Source of the DNA: Shinisaurus crocodilurus
Lineage: Eukaryota > Chordata > Lepidosauria > Squamata > Shinisauridae
Length of the DNA stretch: 64,000 nucleotides
Assembly (NCBI GenBank): GCA_021292165.1
Contig: CM037877.1
Span: 33,864,197 to 33,928,196, forward strand
Reading direction: 5' to 3'
A model generated the notes under the pieces. It saw only the letters and a program-made list of their open reading frames with translations. It ran no database searches and was not told the DNA's origin. This document shows, in pieces, positions 10,293 through 20,019 of the stretch (position 1 is the stretch's first letter; each line of letters begins with the position of its first letter). Both the position numbers and the translations under genes were made by a program.

Positions 10293-10500
10293 GTAGTTTG
10301 TGCCCTTAAAGTCAGACCATCCTCTGGTTCACTTTGTACCATTCCTTATAGATGTTAAGGCTAAGAGAAAATGGAAGGTTGTGTCATGCATTTCTGTAAG
10401 CCTTGACTTTTGACTGTGTTCTGGCTAAACTGAAAGCCTCTTTCTGAACTGGAGCAAGTACAGATTCAGTCAAGGCGGTCTTAGTGTGGAGGATGAAATT

Positions 10501-10762
10501 ATCCATTTCTAACTTCCTACATATTCTGTGATAAAACAGTATTTCTTTTTGAATGTATTACTTTGATAAAACTAAAAATGGAGATTTCTTTTAAAGGTAA
10601 TGGTGTGTCGCTGGGAGCTTTATATATATATAAAAGAATGAAAAAGAGTTTGTGCATACATTTTAAAATGCACAGCAGTGGTAACTGTGTAACTTTTGAA
10701 AGTACCTGGATGTGAATGCATTGCTTGAATGTGAGCTTTCATCACAAACAGCGTTTGCCAAT

Positions 10763-10763
<1 letters not shown>
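10501..10763. other. Unassigned DNA
   Basis: AT-rich sequence including a short TATATATATA stretch near 10621. No gene or repeat recognised. Confidence 0.4.

Positions 10764-10799
<36 letters not shown>
10764..10799. repeat. (CT)n microsatellite
   Basis: A perfect CT run of about 36 bp. Confidence 0.95.
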
Positions 10800-10802
<3 letters not shown>

Positions 10803-12327
10803 CACACAAGCCTGGCATGGCTGTTTCTTTTTCTTTTGGGGGCCAGTTGCCAGAAAAGCAGGAAGCAAAGCCAATTTCTCCACCTCAACCATTTATTTTT
10901 ATTTTTTATTTTTGTAGTGTACCCTAGGTGTTTGAACAGTGCTCCACCAAAACCACTGGGTTTTGGCTCTGAGCCTGCAAAAACATCTGGGTTCTGCCTC
11001 CTGGTTCTACCCAGACCCACTCTGGACTCCACCCCTTGACTCAAAAGACTCTTCCCCCAGGCCCTTCCCAAAGCCCAGATTTTAAAAATGTACTTTGAGA
11101 GCTGGCAACCGTAATTGTTAAAGGTCAAATGGCAAGATATGTTAAATTGCTTTTTTAAAAAATTAGCTGTGTGTGGTCTTGCGACCGAGATTGGGGACTG
11201 AAGTGCACAGAGGAGGGGGTTACCCTTTTCACCCATACCGAGCTCCTTCTCCTCCTAAAGTTGCTATTTGCTGCAGAATGAAAGCCACTATTTAACAACA
11301 ACAACAACAACACATGTTAACTGTGGACCAAGATTGGATCCAGAGTTAATCTGGATCAACTGTGCTGGCTGAAGTGAATTTCCTCGCCCTGTCCTTCCCA
11401 CAGCAGCCCCTCCAGCCCCCTGCAAAAGCTGTGCAATGGGTCAGGAGACCCTGCTGGCTTGGGTAAGCTGTGGTGTGTGGGGGGGATTCCCCAAAACAGG
11501 CAGAGGAACCTTCTGCAAGTAGACCCCTCCCTCTTGTGGGAAGTCTCTTCCTCTCACAGAAGGAGGTGGATCCTGGATCTTAAGGATGGAGGCTGTTTCT
11601 ACCCCAACCAGAATCTGGGCTGGAAATTCAGTCCCAGATGCGGGTGTAATGATTTGCAGAACAGCCCTACAGCCTGCGGCACCCCCGCCACTAGGCCTTG
11701 CTTTCCACACCTGAATGCCCGATGTAGAGACGAGGACAGGAGGGTGTGTGCTGATGATGGCGCTGACCCCAGCTATGCTACAGATGTCAGGCCCTATTAG
11801 ATGTCTCCATGCATGTCCGAACTGGTTTGTGCAATCCATGTTGGCAGCTGAGTTGGGTATGATGAATCAATTCCTGACTCCACCAAAACTTTTCGGAGTG
11901 GAAGCCAGCAGTCTTGCTGATCTTTATATAAGTTTTTGTGTGGCAAGACTGTTGGGACAAGTGTTTTCATTTTTAGAGAGTTAACAAGATCACTTTCACA
12001 GCGTGAACTTAAAACACTTGCTGGGCCAATGATTGCTGAGGACAGGGGATATCCCATGCTGTACAAGAACAATGCCATAAAGTTTCAGAATTAAATGTTA
12101 GGAGAAGTGCGTGTTTTGAAAAATAGCATGGAAAAAAAATTCCCCCCAGGTTTTCCCTTACCATATCTTGTAATGAGGTAGAATAAAAATAAGTCATAAC
12201 CACAAAATATGCAAGGAAAGAAATCTGCTGACTTCGTACATTCAGATCTGAAACTTGCATGTTTCCATGCTGATTTTATGTTCCATCTGCATTACATTTT
12301 CTTCTAACCTCCCATTTTATCTGTGAT
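10800..12327. other. Mostly unassigned, with (AAC)n and a probable MITE
   Basis: Contains a short (AAC)n run at 11294-11312. The part from about 11325 to 11590 begins ATTGGATCCAGAGTT and ends GGTGGATCCTGGATCTTA. Its phrase GGGGGATTCCCC resembles stretches at 18821-18960 and 27041-27300, suggesting a diverged GGATCC-ended repeat family. The open frames are not convincing. Confidence 0.4.
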
Positions 12328-12560
12328 GCAGGGTGGCCATGTGTCCTCTTTTACAGAGGACAGTCCTCTATTTGAACAGCTATTGCAGTGTTGTCCAACC
12401 TTGGGTCCCCAGATGTTTTTGGCCTACAACTCCCAGCCCAAGGTTGGACAACACTGTATTAGAGGACCCCCCCCCCCGCTATTTGAAAGAGTCCTCTATT
12501 TCAAATAGGGCTGTCCTGTTCAATTCCGGTTTAAAAGACAAATGACGGTTTTGGGGAGAT
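12328..12560. repeat. Repeat family K fragment with MITE-A inside
   Basis: Begins CAGGGTGGCCATGTGTCCTC, then TTTTACAGAGGACAG and TCCTCTATTTGAA. The same words occur at 27680-27960 and, reversed, near 13158-13230 (CCTCTTTTAAGGGTGAATCG). It may be an inverted-repeat DNA element whose far end is at about 13230. Boundaries are uncertain. Confidence 0.45.
12386..12456. mobile_element. MITE-A copy 3, centre deleted
   Basis: CAGTGTTGTCCAACCTTGGG at the left and CCCAAGGTTGGACAACACTG at the right. The change TCTCC to TGTCC is mirrored in both arms. Most of the right arm and the core dyad are lost. No clean target duplication (AGCTATTG versus TATTAGAG). Confidence 0.9.
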
Positions 12561-12924
12561 GCAATGTCTTTACGATTTGAATATATGCCTTGCGCAACTC
12601 TTTATATCTATTGTAATTTTGGCACTACAAAACTAGATGTGGATGTTTATACAGTATAATTAGCACTTGTACTCTGAAGTATTGTTTGAAGGTGTGTCTA
12701 TCTGTTTAATGGCAAAATAATTTAAAAATGTATTTTTAAAAAAGGGGGGGGGAAGATAAAGAGCCATAAGGAGTGTTGCCCATCCACAGCACCTGAACAA
12801 CAAGCAGGCACACAGTTCACTGGATCAGTCTTCCACACTGTGGTGAGATCTAATGTATTTCTATTTAAATTATGATGATTTGCATATATAAATTAACATA
12901 TGTAAAAATGTTATGCAAATCAGG

Positions 12925-13154
12925 GGGCAGTATCCAATGGTGTAATTCCGCAAAACTCAAATAGCGCTAGCAGAGCTCTGCTGAAACTTTCTGTTGTGCA
13001 ACAGCTTGCACAACCACTTGTGCAACTGCCTGCACAACTGTGCTTGCGCAAATGTGACTTTAGTTGGATTTTCCTCTTGCACATAGTTCAGAACCTAGTT
13101 TCTGCTAGCGCAACATCATTTGTGCTAGCAGAATGTCATAGTTGGATACTGCCC
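12925..13154. mobile_element. Inverted-repeat element Y (copy 1)
   Basis: Starts GGGCAGTATCCAATGGTGTA and ends CATAGTTGGATACTGCCC. Inside are CTCAAATAGCGCTAGC and many GTGCAA/TTGCACAA words. The reverse-oriented copy at 52011-52421 shares the order of these phrases. It has no open frame, so it is non-autonomous. The superfamily is unclear because I see no clear target duplication. Confidence 0.75.
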
Positions 13155-13338
13155 AGATCCTCCTTTGTCCTCTTTTTTGATGATGTATTTCCTCTTTTAA
13201 GGGTGAATCGTAAGTCACCACCCTAGTGACCGAAGGCAGGCCTGTCATAACAAATTGGTGAGAGAATATGCTTTGGAGAAACTGTTTCAAGGGCCAGAGG
13301 AGTCTTCCTATTTTCCCACAGCTCAACCAAGTAATTAA

Positions 13339-13418
13339 TGGCACAATCCTATGCAAGTTTAGACAGGAAGAAGTCCTACAATTCCCAGCATGGACCCAGT
13401 CAGCATACTGTAGCTACA
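13339..13418. mobile_element. MITE-B copy 1, left half
   Basis: After a TAA (13336-13338) it reads TGGCACAATCCTATGCAAGT, TTAGACAGGAAG and CCTACAATTCCCAGCATGG, the left arm of MITE-B. The right arm is missing. Confidence 0.75.
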
Positions 13419-13580
13419 GTATGAATATTTGGGTTTAATATCATCCTAACCACGCTGCCCTATTCAATTTGTCCTTCATCTGCACATCCTCAGGAACAGG
13501 TGATGGAAAGAGAAAGAATCTCCAGACAATTCACAAAAACTGACTGCATGTTCTTGGAATTGCTCACAGAGCTTCTAGCT

Positions 13581-13926
13581 CAGTGTTCTCCAACCTTGGG
13601 TCCCCAGATGTTTTTGGCCTACAACTCCCAGCATGCCCCAGCCAGCATGTGCAGATTCTGAGCATGCCCAAGTGAAGCAAATCTCTCTGGACAACTGTCA
13701 CCCAGTTGCTAATACCCCCTTCTTGGACAAGATAATTGAGAGAAGTGTGTGGCAGCCCAGCTCCAGGAACTCTTGGAGGAAACTGATTTTCTAAATGCAT
13801 TTCGGAGCTGGTTTTATTATTATTAATTTTGGCCTACAACTCCCAGCATGCCCCAGCCAGCGTGGCTGGGGCATGCTGGGAGCTGTAGACCAAAAACATC
13901 TGGGGACCCAAGCTTGGAGAACACTG
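13581..13926. mobile_element. MITE-A copy 4 carrying a templated insertion
   Basis: Full termini CAGTGTTCTCC and GGAGAACACTG, flanked by perfect 8-bp duplications TTCTAGCT (13573-13580, 13927-13934). The palindrome is interrupted: the left arm runs to about 13649, then a copy of nearby DNA follows to 13830. The left arm then resumes from GGCCTACAACTCCC (13831) and continues through the centre and right arm. About 30 bp of left arm is thus present twice, on both sides of the insert. Confidence 0.95.
13644..13830 (+). repeat. Copied segment inside MITE-A copy 4
   Basis: These 187 bp match 14271-14457 in the same orientation. I find one difference by eye (TTCTTGGACAAG versus TTCTTGGGCAAG). The left junction shares AGCATG between MITE and donor. 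The right junction shares TTTT. This fits a two-step template switch 627 bp away and back, not a transposition. Confidence 0.93.
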
Positions 13927-14270
13927 TTCTAGCTAGTAAAATGGCTTCTGTTGGGGCCTTCCTGGAATAACAGCAGGTATTATGGCCTTCACTCCTCTTT
14001 CGGCTCTGCATAAAGGCCTTTATATTTTGATGGCACTGCAGTTATGCTAATCTAATAGCAACCTTGCCATGGTATTAGGCAGCTGCTAGGGTTACACAGA
14101 CTCAGTTCTGGGCTTAAATTAAATCGAGCACTCTTTCATTGTGACTTTAGAAAACTGTGAAACAACAAACTTGTCCCATAGTCCCCGAAAGGCCAAATAC
14201 TGCCCCCTGCCCCGCCCGCTCCACAGTTAAGGAGAAATAATTGCCAGAATGGTTTCAGTTTATTGAAATG

Positions 14271-14457
14271 AGCATGTGCAGATTCTGAGCATGCCCAAGT
14301 GAAGCAAATCTCTCTGGACAACTGTCACCCAGTTGCTAATACCCCCTTCTTGGGCAAGATAATTGAGAGAAGTGTGTGGCAGCCCAGCTCCAGGAACTCT
14401 TGGAGGAAACTGATTTTCTAAATGCATTTCGGAGCTGGTTTTATTATTATTAATTTT
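14271..14457 (+). repeat. Donor of the copied segment
   Basis: The parental copy of the 187-bp segment found in MITE-A copy 4. It is taken as the donor because here the sequence continues smoothly into CR1 coding sequence downstream, whereas the other copy is bounded by MITE arms. Confidence 0.85.
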
Positions 14458-14850
14458 AGTACTGAATTGGCTTTGTTTGCCCTGATGGATAACCTGTATC
14501 AGGAGAGGGAGAGGGGGAACTGCAACCTCTTACTCCTGCTTGAGCTCTCAGCAGGTTTGGATACTATTCACCATGCTACCCTACTGGACTGTCCCTGTGA
14601 GTTGTGGGGCAAGGGGCACTGTTTTACAGTGGTTCAGCTCTTATTTGTGGGGCTGGTTGCAGCAAGTAGCATTGGGTGATTATTCCCCACCCACCCCCTG
14701 GACAGGGAGTATATCACAAGGTACCATCTTGTCCCCAATGCTGTTCAATGTTTATGAAGCCATTGGGAGCAGTCATGAGGAGATTTGGAGCACAATGTCA
14801 TCAGTATGCTGTTACTTAGGAGTAGCAGATATTACCCAGCCAGCAGCTAC
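14290..14850 (+). pseudogene. CR1-type LINE reverse transcriptase fragment
   Basis: Broken plus frames read PLLGQDN and VAAQLQELLEETDFL, TELALFALMDNL, LLLLLELSAGLDTIHHATLL and QGTILSPMLFNVYEAIG. These correspond to CR1 blocks PFLGK, TETALVALTDDL, LLDLSAAFDTVDH and GVPQGSVLSPLLFNIY. Several frameshifts, and the YADD box is not preserved. An old, dead copy truncated at both ends. Confidence 0.85.
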
Positions 14851-14930
14851 ATCTTTTTTTCATTATTACTCTAGAGTAGGTGCACGGCTCCCAGTCAGGA
14901 TCCTGCTATGGGGATTAACCCTTTCCTGCT

Positions 14931-15072
14931 CTATGGGCCTGATGCAGATCTGCCCCCACCAAGTGCCTGCAATTTCTCTTGCCAAATAGTGATCCATTTG
15001 CTTTACTATAACATTATTGACTATAATATTATTTTGCAATAGAAATTGCAGGAGTGGGGATCAGGCCCATAG
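14931..15072. mobile_element. Short palindromic element with CTATGGGCCTGAT ends
   Basis: Starts CTATGGGCCTGATGCAGATC and ends GGGATCAGGCCCATAG. Inner arms CCTGCAATTTCT and AGAAATTGCAGG are complementary. About 142 bp, MITE-like, no clear target duplication. I see no second copy in the window. Confidence 0.65.
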
Positions 15073-15254
15073 TGTGTGGGGGGGGGGAAAGGGCTACAGC
15101 CTGCCTACTCCCCATGCTAGTTTCCCGATCCAGGTCACACCCCATGCACCTCTTCTAGAGGAAAAATAATGTCCGCTTTTGGCCCTGAGTCAGCTCTGTG
15201 GAGCCTTCTCTTCGTGATCTACTTCCCTGGCGACAAGGATGGGATAAGGCTCAG

Positions 15255-15428
15255 GCCTGTGGCTCACGCACGCTGGCTCAGCTTGTCTGAGCGTGGAAAG
15301 CTAAGCAGGGTCAGGCCTGGTTATTACTTGGATGGGAGACCCCTCCTCTAGTTTCTTGCATTGAGCAGGGGTTGGACTCGATAGCCTTGTAGGTTCCTTC
15401 CAACTCTATGTTCTATGAAATCTATGAA
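15255..15428 (+). mobile_element. 5S-rRNA-derived SINE with CR1 tail
   Basis: The head aligns with vertebrate 5S rRNA: GCCTGTGGCTCACGC, GTCTGAGCGTGGAAAGCTAA, GCAGGGTCAGGCCTGG and TTACTTGGATGGGAGACC. That covers the 5S internal promoter (A box, intermediate element, C box), so RNA polymerase III transcription with TFIIIA is expected by family. The tail GCATTGAGCAGGGGTTGGAC, TTCCTTCCAACTCTATG and TTCTATGAAA resembles a CR1 3' end, implying CR1 machinery as partner. Other copies are at 27964, 30842, 34189 and 36484 (tail). Confidence 0.88.
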
Positions 15429-16053
15429 AATAATTTCCTTGTGGAATATATAGAGAGGGAGAACACAGTCCTGCTAAAGTCTGGATTAAGCTTTCACTGA
15501 AGCCTTGTGGGAGTCACCAGGTGACTGCACGCATTGTGTGGAATATGGCTACCGAAGGACATATTGAAGAATTCAGCTCTGGGTTCCCCGGCAAATGGGG
15601 AAGTTATGTAGGAAGGCTGAAGTTTTATTTGGCATCAAATGGTATAACAAATCCAGCCAAGACACATGCTGTATTATTCAGTGTCTATAGGGCAGGCAGG
15701 CTCTTCTTGCACCCATAACAACTTTAACAATGAATACTTATTCAGGCCATGCGGCAGACATGGAAACTGAAAGCCAGTGCCTGACAGCTAACTCGGGCGA
15801 TTCCTGGTATGGCATGCCAGGAGGACCAATACACGATGGCATTCCTGCAGCTTGGAGTTGCGGGGTGAGTGAGCACAGAGGCCTGAAAAACAGTGGATAT
15901 GACCCATTTGAACTATTCAGAGTGTGTTCTGCCCCCTCAAAGAGCTACGGAGGAGCACAGAAAGGAGGGTCCCTTAGGAAACTGCCTAGTGCTTTGTTTT
16001 CCAGATACTTCCCCAAGGCCTTCACATATCCAAGAAGGGTGGAATCAGAGATT
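15429..16053. other. Unassigned DNA
   Basis: Unique-looking. Several overlapping plus frames have no recognisable protein motif. Confidence 0.4.
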
Positions 16054-16490
16054 AACAGTGCAATCCTACGCAGGGTTGGCACCAAGGGTAGGCACGTTCG
16101 GGCACCTGCTGAGGGCTCCTACCCCAGTAGGGGCCCATTTCCCCTCTTCACCATTGCACCCTGCATGTTCATCTGCCTTCTGCTCTGGCCTGGGGAATGA
16201 TGGTGGTGGTGGTAAGGAGGGGCAGCAGATGCCTCTGCCAACTGACTCACTGGCTCTCCGCCTGTCAAGCCAGCCAGCTGTAGCAGTGATGAGAAAGAGG
16301 ATGAGGAGCAACAGCAGCTGGTGACAGTGGTGGTGAGATGGTAGACTCGCTGAGGGAGGTGGCCCATTGAGGATGTTTTGCCCAAGGGCCCTCAGAAATC
16401 TGGAGCCAGCACTGATCCTATGCATGGCTAATCAGAAGTAAGCCCCATTTAGTTCATTGTGACCTACACCCAAGTAAATGTGCTGAAGAA
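16054..16490. repeat. Nested old repeats (AATCCTA-ended element split by GC-richer insert)
   Basis: The outer pieces, CAGTGCAATCCTACGCAG at 16058 and TGATCCTATGCATGGC followed by TCAGAAGTAAGCCCCATT at 16412-16450, look like two parts of one common short repeat. Between them lies GTTGGCACCAAGGGTAGGCA to GGAGCCAGCAC, with complementary-looking ends (TTGGCACC, AGCCAGCAC). Boundaries are approximate. Confidence 0.4.
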
Positions 16491-17349
16491 CCAGTCAAAC
16501 AAATCAACAAAATAAAGCTTGGGGAGAGCCATTTTCCTAAACCATTTCTCCTTGGATTTCTGGGTCAGTTTCATGGATTTTTGATCAAATCACTGTTTCT
16601 CACCAGCTCTAGGCTCTAAAAACTTTAATGAACTTGTCATCTTCCCCAATTCTCCAAAGACACCTCTATGGCTTTGCACTTGTAACAAATACATTCCATT
16701 GATTCGGGTTCTGCTCTGCTCAATCTATCTGCTTGCAGCATTTGGGCGTCTAATTATTTTCATGCATATTGGCTTTGCGGTAAGTAGGAATGGCTTTATA
16801 GGCAGATAATGGTTCTGGCAGATGGGAGTGTGCTACTTGGCCAGACCTGCTTGGGAGTGCTTGTATTCATATTGCCTGGTGAAAGGTTGCACTCACCTCT
16901 CATCTGCAGGGCCAGTCTGCTGCCTGCAGGCAGGGGAGACTGCGTACCAAACTGACATGAGCTCTGGTCCCTGCAGGAAACTCTAATTGTAAATTAATTC
17001 TTGTGGATTTTTTCCAACTGGTGTAATAATTAATTTACAACAAACATTCCAAGCTCTGTGTATACCTGAGAGACATGTCTGTCCCTCCTTTGCAAGCAGA
17101 TGTTGCATGGGCATGAAACCATGGCTCTCCAAAGTTTTGGCAGGATTGTGACTCACGTGATTCATCTGCACAGGAAATTAAGGAGAGGTAAACAACATCC
17201 ATTGCTGAACATTCCTTTTTCCTAGCCCTGTTCTGCTGTCGAAGGCAAGAACTGTGGGCCACATCACAGAGCCACAACATCACCCTGGTATACAGACTCT
17301 ATAAGTCGCAAGGTCTGGAGGTGAGTCTCAGCCTTGTGTGTGCTGAGGA
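16491..17349. other. Unique DNA with an AT-rich inverted repeat; possible conserved non-coding element
   Basis: At 16987-16999 TTGTAAATTAATT is matched by its exact reverse complement at 17028-17040, with a 28-bp spacer. Each arm holds AATTA/TAATT homeodomain-type cores. The 16980-17290 stretch contains no repeat I recognise. That makes it a candidate regulatory element, but nothing in one sequence can prove conservation. Confidence 0.2.
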
Positions 17350-17496
17350 AAAACCATGGGGGAGGGCGATTGCCCACATGCCATGCTTATGGGCTTCCCA
17401 AAGGCATCAGACAGGTTGGCCACTGTGGGAAACAGGTTGCTGGAGCATATAGGCCTTTGGTCTGATCCAGCACAGCTTGTTCTTATGTACACATAC
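17350..17496 (-). repeat. CR1-type LINE 3'-end fragment
   Basis: On the minus strand it reads GTACATAAGAACAAGC, then TGCTGGATCAGACCAAAGGC and GGCCAACCTGTCTGA, the same CR1-related tail seen elsewhere in the window. Non-coding. Confidence 0.7.
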
Positions 17497-17504
17497 ACTT
17501 ACAG

Positions 17505-17902
17505 CAGTGGTTCTCAACCTTTTTTGCCCCATGCACCCTTTTCACCATATGTCTGAATGTCGTTCCCCCCTTTCTAAGATTGTCTGACTCAAAAGTTGCA
17601 TTCCAAATAATATGCATAATATGCTATTGAAAATCTTTTATTTTTTCTATATTGGTACATATACATTATAGTATAAATGGAATATTTCCACAGATAACCA
17701 ATGAAATATTTATCTTTATTTTTAATTTAATCTGTGCCATAAAATAAGGTGTGATGTCCTGTAGATTTTGTACAATCTGTAGAATTGTAATTTGTAGAAA
17801 GATCAGTATTCCAACAGTTTGAGTCTGTGGTCCCAATTCCCCCCCCCTCGAAATCCTAAAATTCTCCCCTGGGGGGAATTCCCCCCTGGTTGAGAACCCC
17901 TG
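17505..17902. mobile_element. Non-autonomous hAT element with SPIN-like ends
   Basis: Begins CAGTGGTTCTCAACC and ends GGTTGAGAACCCCTG, inverted repeats of 15 bp with one or two mismatches. Flanking 8-bp duplications ACTTACAG (17497-17504) and ACTTGCAG (17903-17910) differ at one base, with a central TA in the first. The termini resemble SPIN-type Buster hAT elements, known in several tetrapods including lizards. The 398-bp interior is AT-rich with no transposase. Confidence 0.85.
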
Positions 17903-18017
17903 ACTTGCAGCCTGCATGTAGACGGTTACATGTTAATTGAGATGTATATATGTTCATCTATATGTGTGATCCATCCACCACAAAAAGAGAGCATTATGCT
18001 GGAAATGCATTGGCCAA

Positions 18018-18366
18018 AGATGCAGAACCTTTGGCCCGGGGCCTGAATCTGGCTCTCCCAGGGTGCCTGTCTGGGCCTCCGGGGTTCCCTTCGATGGCCA
18101 TCCCCCCTCCCCTGGCTCCATCCCCTTTCCCTCAAACACCAATTATTCGATGGCTTCCCAGCTTCTGCGCAGCTTTCCCTCCATTCTAAAAGGTTGAAAT
18201 GCTTCTCCTAAGGCTTAGTTACTGGCAGTAGGAGCTTTAAGCTAATATACGCCGGTATTTTTGGTGTTTTGGCCCCACCGCCTTTGTCTCTGACTCTGGG
18301 TGAAGGAACCAGCCTTTGGCCCTGCCCACCGCTACAATGTGGCTCGCAAGCGCTTCTCCAAAATTC
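18018..18366. mobile_element. hAT-like element H2 (copy 2), ends eroded
   Basis: AGATGCAGAACCTTTGGCCC at the left and GCTTCTCCAAAATTCAGCCC at the right, with CACCAATTATTCGATGGC and CTTCTCCTAAGGCTTAG inside. This is the uninterrupted interior of the H2 family, useful for defining insertions in the copies at 5284 and 58061. No terminal CACCCCTG is left. Confidence 0.75.
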
Positions 18367-18685
18367 AGCCCTGCGTGCCCCACTTGGCATGGGACCCTGT
18401 GAGTGAGTGGAGCACTGTGTGAACTAACCCCGTGAGTGAATGACGCTTCATGCCAGGGCAGAACACAGCGCCACAGTGAGTGAAAGGAGCCTGGCCTGTT
18501 GGCATACAGTTTTGCAGAAACTAATGGAAGGGAGGACTCTGATTAGTTCATAATTGCAACAAGAAGGGAAGGCATGACTGGTTGCCCAATCTATATTCAT
18601 AACAATCCATATGTGTGGATGAGGAGATTCAAGACTGCATTATCCTGTTGCACTAATTTGAATAATTCTAGACTGTGCAACGGAG

Positions 18686-18693
<8 letters not shown>
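18367..18693. other. Unassigned DNA
   Basis: No gene or recognisable repeat. GTGAGTGA-type words recur loosely between 18400 and 18485. Confidence 0.4.

Positions 18694-18734
<41 letters not shown>
18694..18734. repeat. (CT)n microsatellite
   Basis: A CT run of about 41 bp ending directly at CCATATAG, next to a MITE-A remnant. Confidence 0.95.
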
Positions 18735-18738
<4 letters not shown>

Positions 18739-18740
18739 TA

Positions 18741-18811
18741 GCTATGCTGGCTGGGGCATGCTGGGAGTTGTAGGCCAAAAACATCTGGGGACCCAAGGTT
18801 GGAGAACACTG
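18741..18811. mobile_element. MITE-A copy 5, left arm deleted
   Basis: GCTATGCTGGCTGGGGCATG through GGTTGGAGAACACTG is a complete right arm plus the centre. ATATAG occurs directly at the left boundary (18736-18741) and right after the end (18812-18817). The target duplication ATATAGTG thus survives in part while the left arm is gone. The deletion may have used the AGCT shared by target and palindrome centre. Confidence 0.85.
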
Positions 18812-18819
18812 ATATAGTG

Positions 18820-20019
18820 GGTTGGATCCAGGACCTGCCTTCTGCAAAAGGAAAGGACCTTCTGTGAGAAGAAGGGCTCCGCTCATGGATGGTTCCTTCG
18901 CCCAGTTTTTGGGGATCCCTCCTCCACTCACACCAGTGCCCGGCACTGCTCTCCAAACCACTGCCCACCCAATGCCTAGCTCTGAGAACCCGTCACAGCT
19001 AGGCATCGGGCATGTGAGCTCCGCCCTGCTGGTTGCTTCCCTGCTGTGACAAATGCAGTCCAGATCACCTGTGAAATGAAGATCACCTGTACTATCACCT
19101 TGCCTAGGGTGCCGAAATACCTAGAAGTGGGCCTGGGAATTTTGTGGTAGGGTTGATGATGACTGACTACCAAAATGGACATGACATTAACTGTGTGAGT
19201 GCACAATATGTTGTGTAAATAGCAGCAACAGGAAAGTCTGAGCAGGCTTGGGATCTTGAGGGATGGAAAGGAGAAGTTTAACTCTTTCTCTCCTTTCCAC
19301 AATCCCTACAACCCCCGCCCCCCTCTCTGAAGCTTCTATTTGCATTTCAGTGGAAATCTCCATGGGCGCCCGGTCCAAAGTTCAAGCTTCCCTTGAAATA
19401 CAAATAGCAGCTGTGGAGAAGGATTTTTGTCCAGACCATGTCAGAGAGAGAGAGAGAGAGAGAGAGACAGATCCCCTCCAAGGGCCCGAGGTTGCTCAGC
19501 CTTGCCCGTGGCTGCTATTTATATAACAAAAATATGCGCCTTAATTGTGAATTTGCGCAATTAACATCATATCTAGTTTGGCCATAAGTCGGTATAGGCT
19601 GGTTGAGTAGCCTGGATATGAAACCACTGGGAGCCCTGTGTCAGACTGGGGAGAAGCACAATAAACAAAACAAGAACACCCAGAAGGTTTTGATGCTTTG
19701 CTGTTAGAGGAGACTGGGAGGACAGAAAAGGGTCTAAGGATGGAGGGCCAGGGTGGGGCCAGGGTGGCCACCAGTAGCGTGGTGGAACCAAAAAGCACCC
19801 GCACTTTTTGACTGGCAGGGATGCATCCTTTTTCTCGGTGATTCATTTTCTCCTTTCTGGCGATGCATAAACGGCCATTCCAGCTAGGAGGCAGGCGGCC
19901 TAAGAAGACAGTAGGCCAAAGGAATTAGGGGGAGGGAGGAAGGACATAAAGGGTTTCTCTCCTTGAGAGGGGAAAGTAGATTGTCAAAGTGAAAAGGCAA
20001 TGAGGGAGAAGGTGAAGAA
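18820..20019. other. Mostly unassigned; GGATCC-type repeat trace and a (GA)n run
   Basis: 18821-18960 (GGTTGGATCCAGGACCTGCC, GGGGATCCCTCC) resembles 27041-27300. A (GA)n run of about 25 bp lies at 19443-19467. The rest is unique-looking, and none of its open frames is convincing. Confidence 0.4.

Larger units (their letters stand above)
8400..10500 (-). mobile_element. Non-LTR retrotransposon, 5'-truncated, ORF2 relic
   Basis: A minus-strand LINE body of about 2.1 kb. From its 5' side it holds the linker before the reverse transcriptase (10300-10500, broken), the catalytic domain split by a frameshift, a long C-terminal region and a zinc knuckle. The endonuclease domain and any ORF1 are absent. 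The 3' end abuts repeat J. The block order (KAPG, YRPISL, QAGF, YADD, zinc knuckle) fits the Jockey/CR1/I group or relatives, but I cannot name the clade. It is the best preserved coding relic in the window, though disabled by frameshifts and one in-frame stop. Confidence 0.85.

Noticed and set aside
11441..11839. Overlapping long frames on both strands
   Set aside because: Both strands open over the same GC-richer repeat-like DNA, with no motif. More likely a diverged GGATCC-type repeat.
15255..15340. A functional 5S rRNA gene
   Set aside because: The 3' third of 5S is replaced by a CR1-like tail and the same fusion recurs at other loci, which marks a SINE.
16066..16425. Histidine- and serine-rich frames as low-complexity proteins
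   Set aside because: They arise from GTGGTG/TGATGG-type simple sequence within nested repeats.
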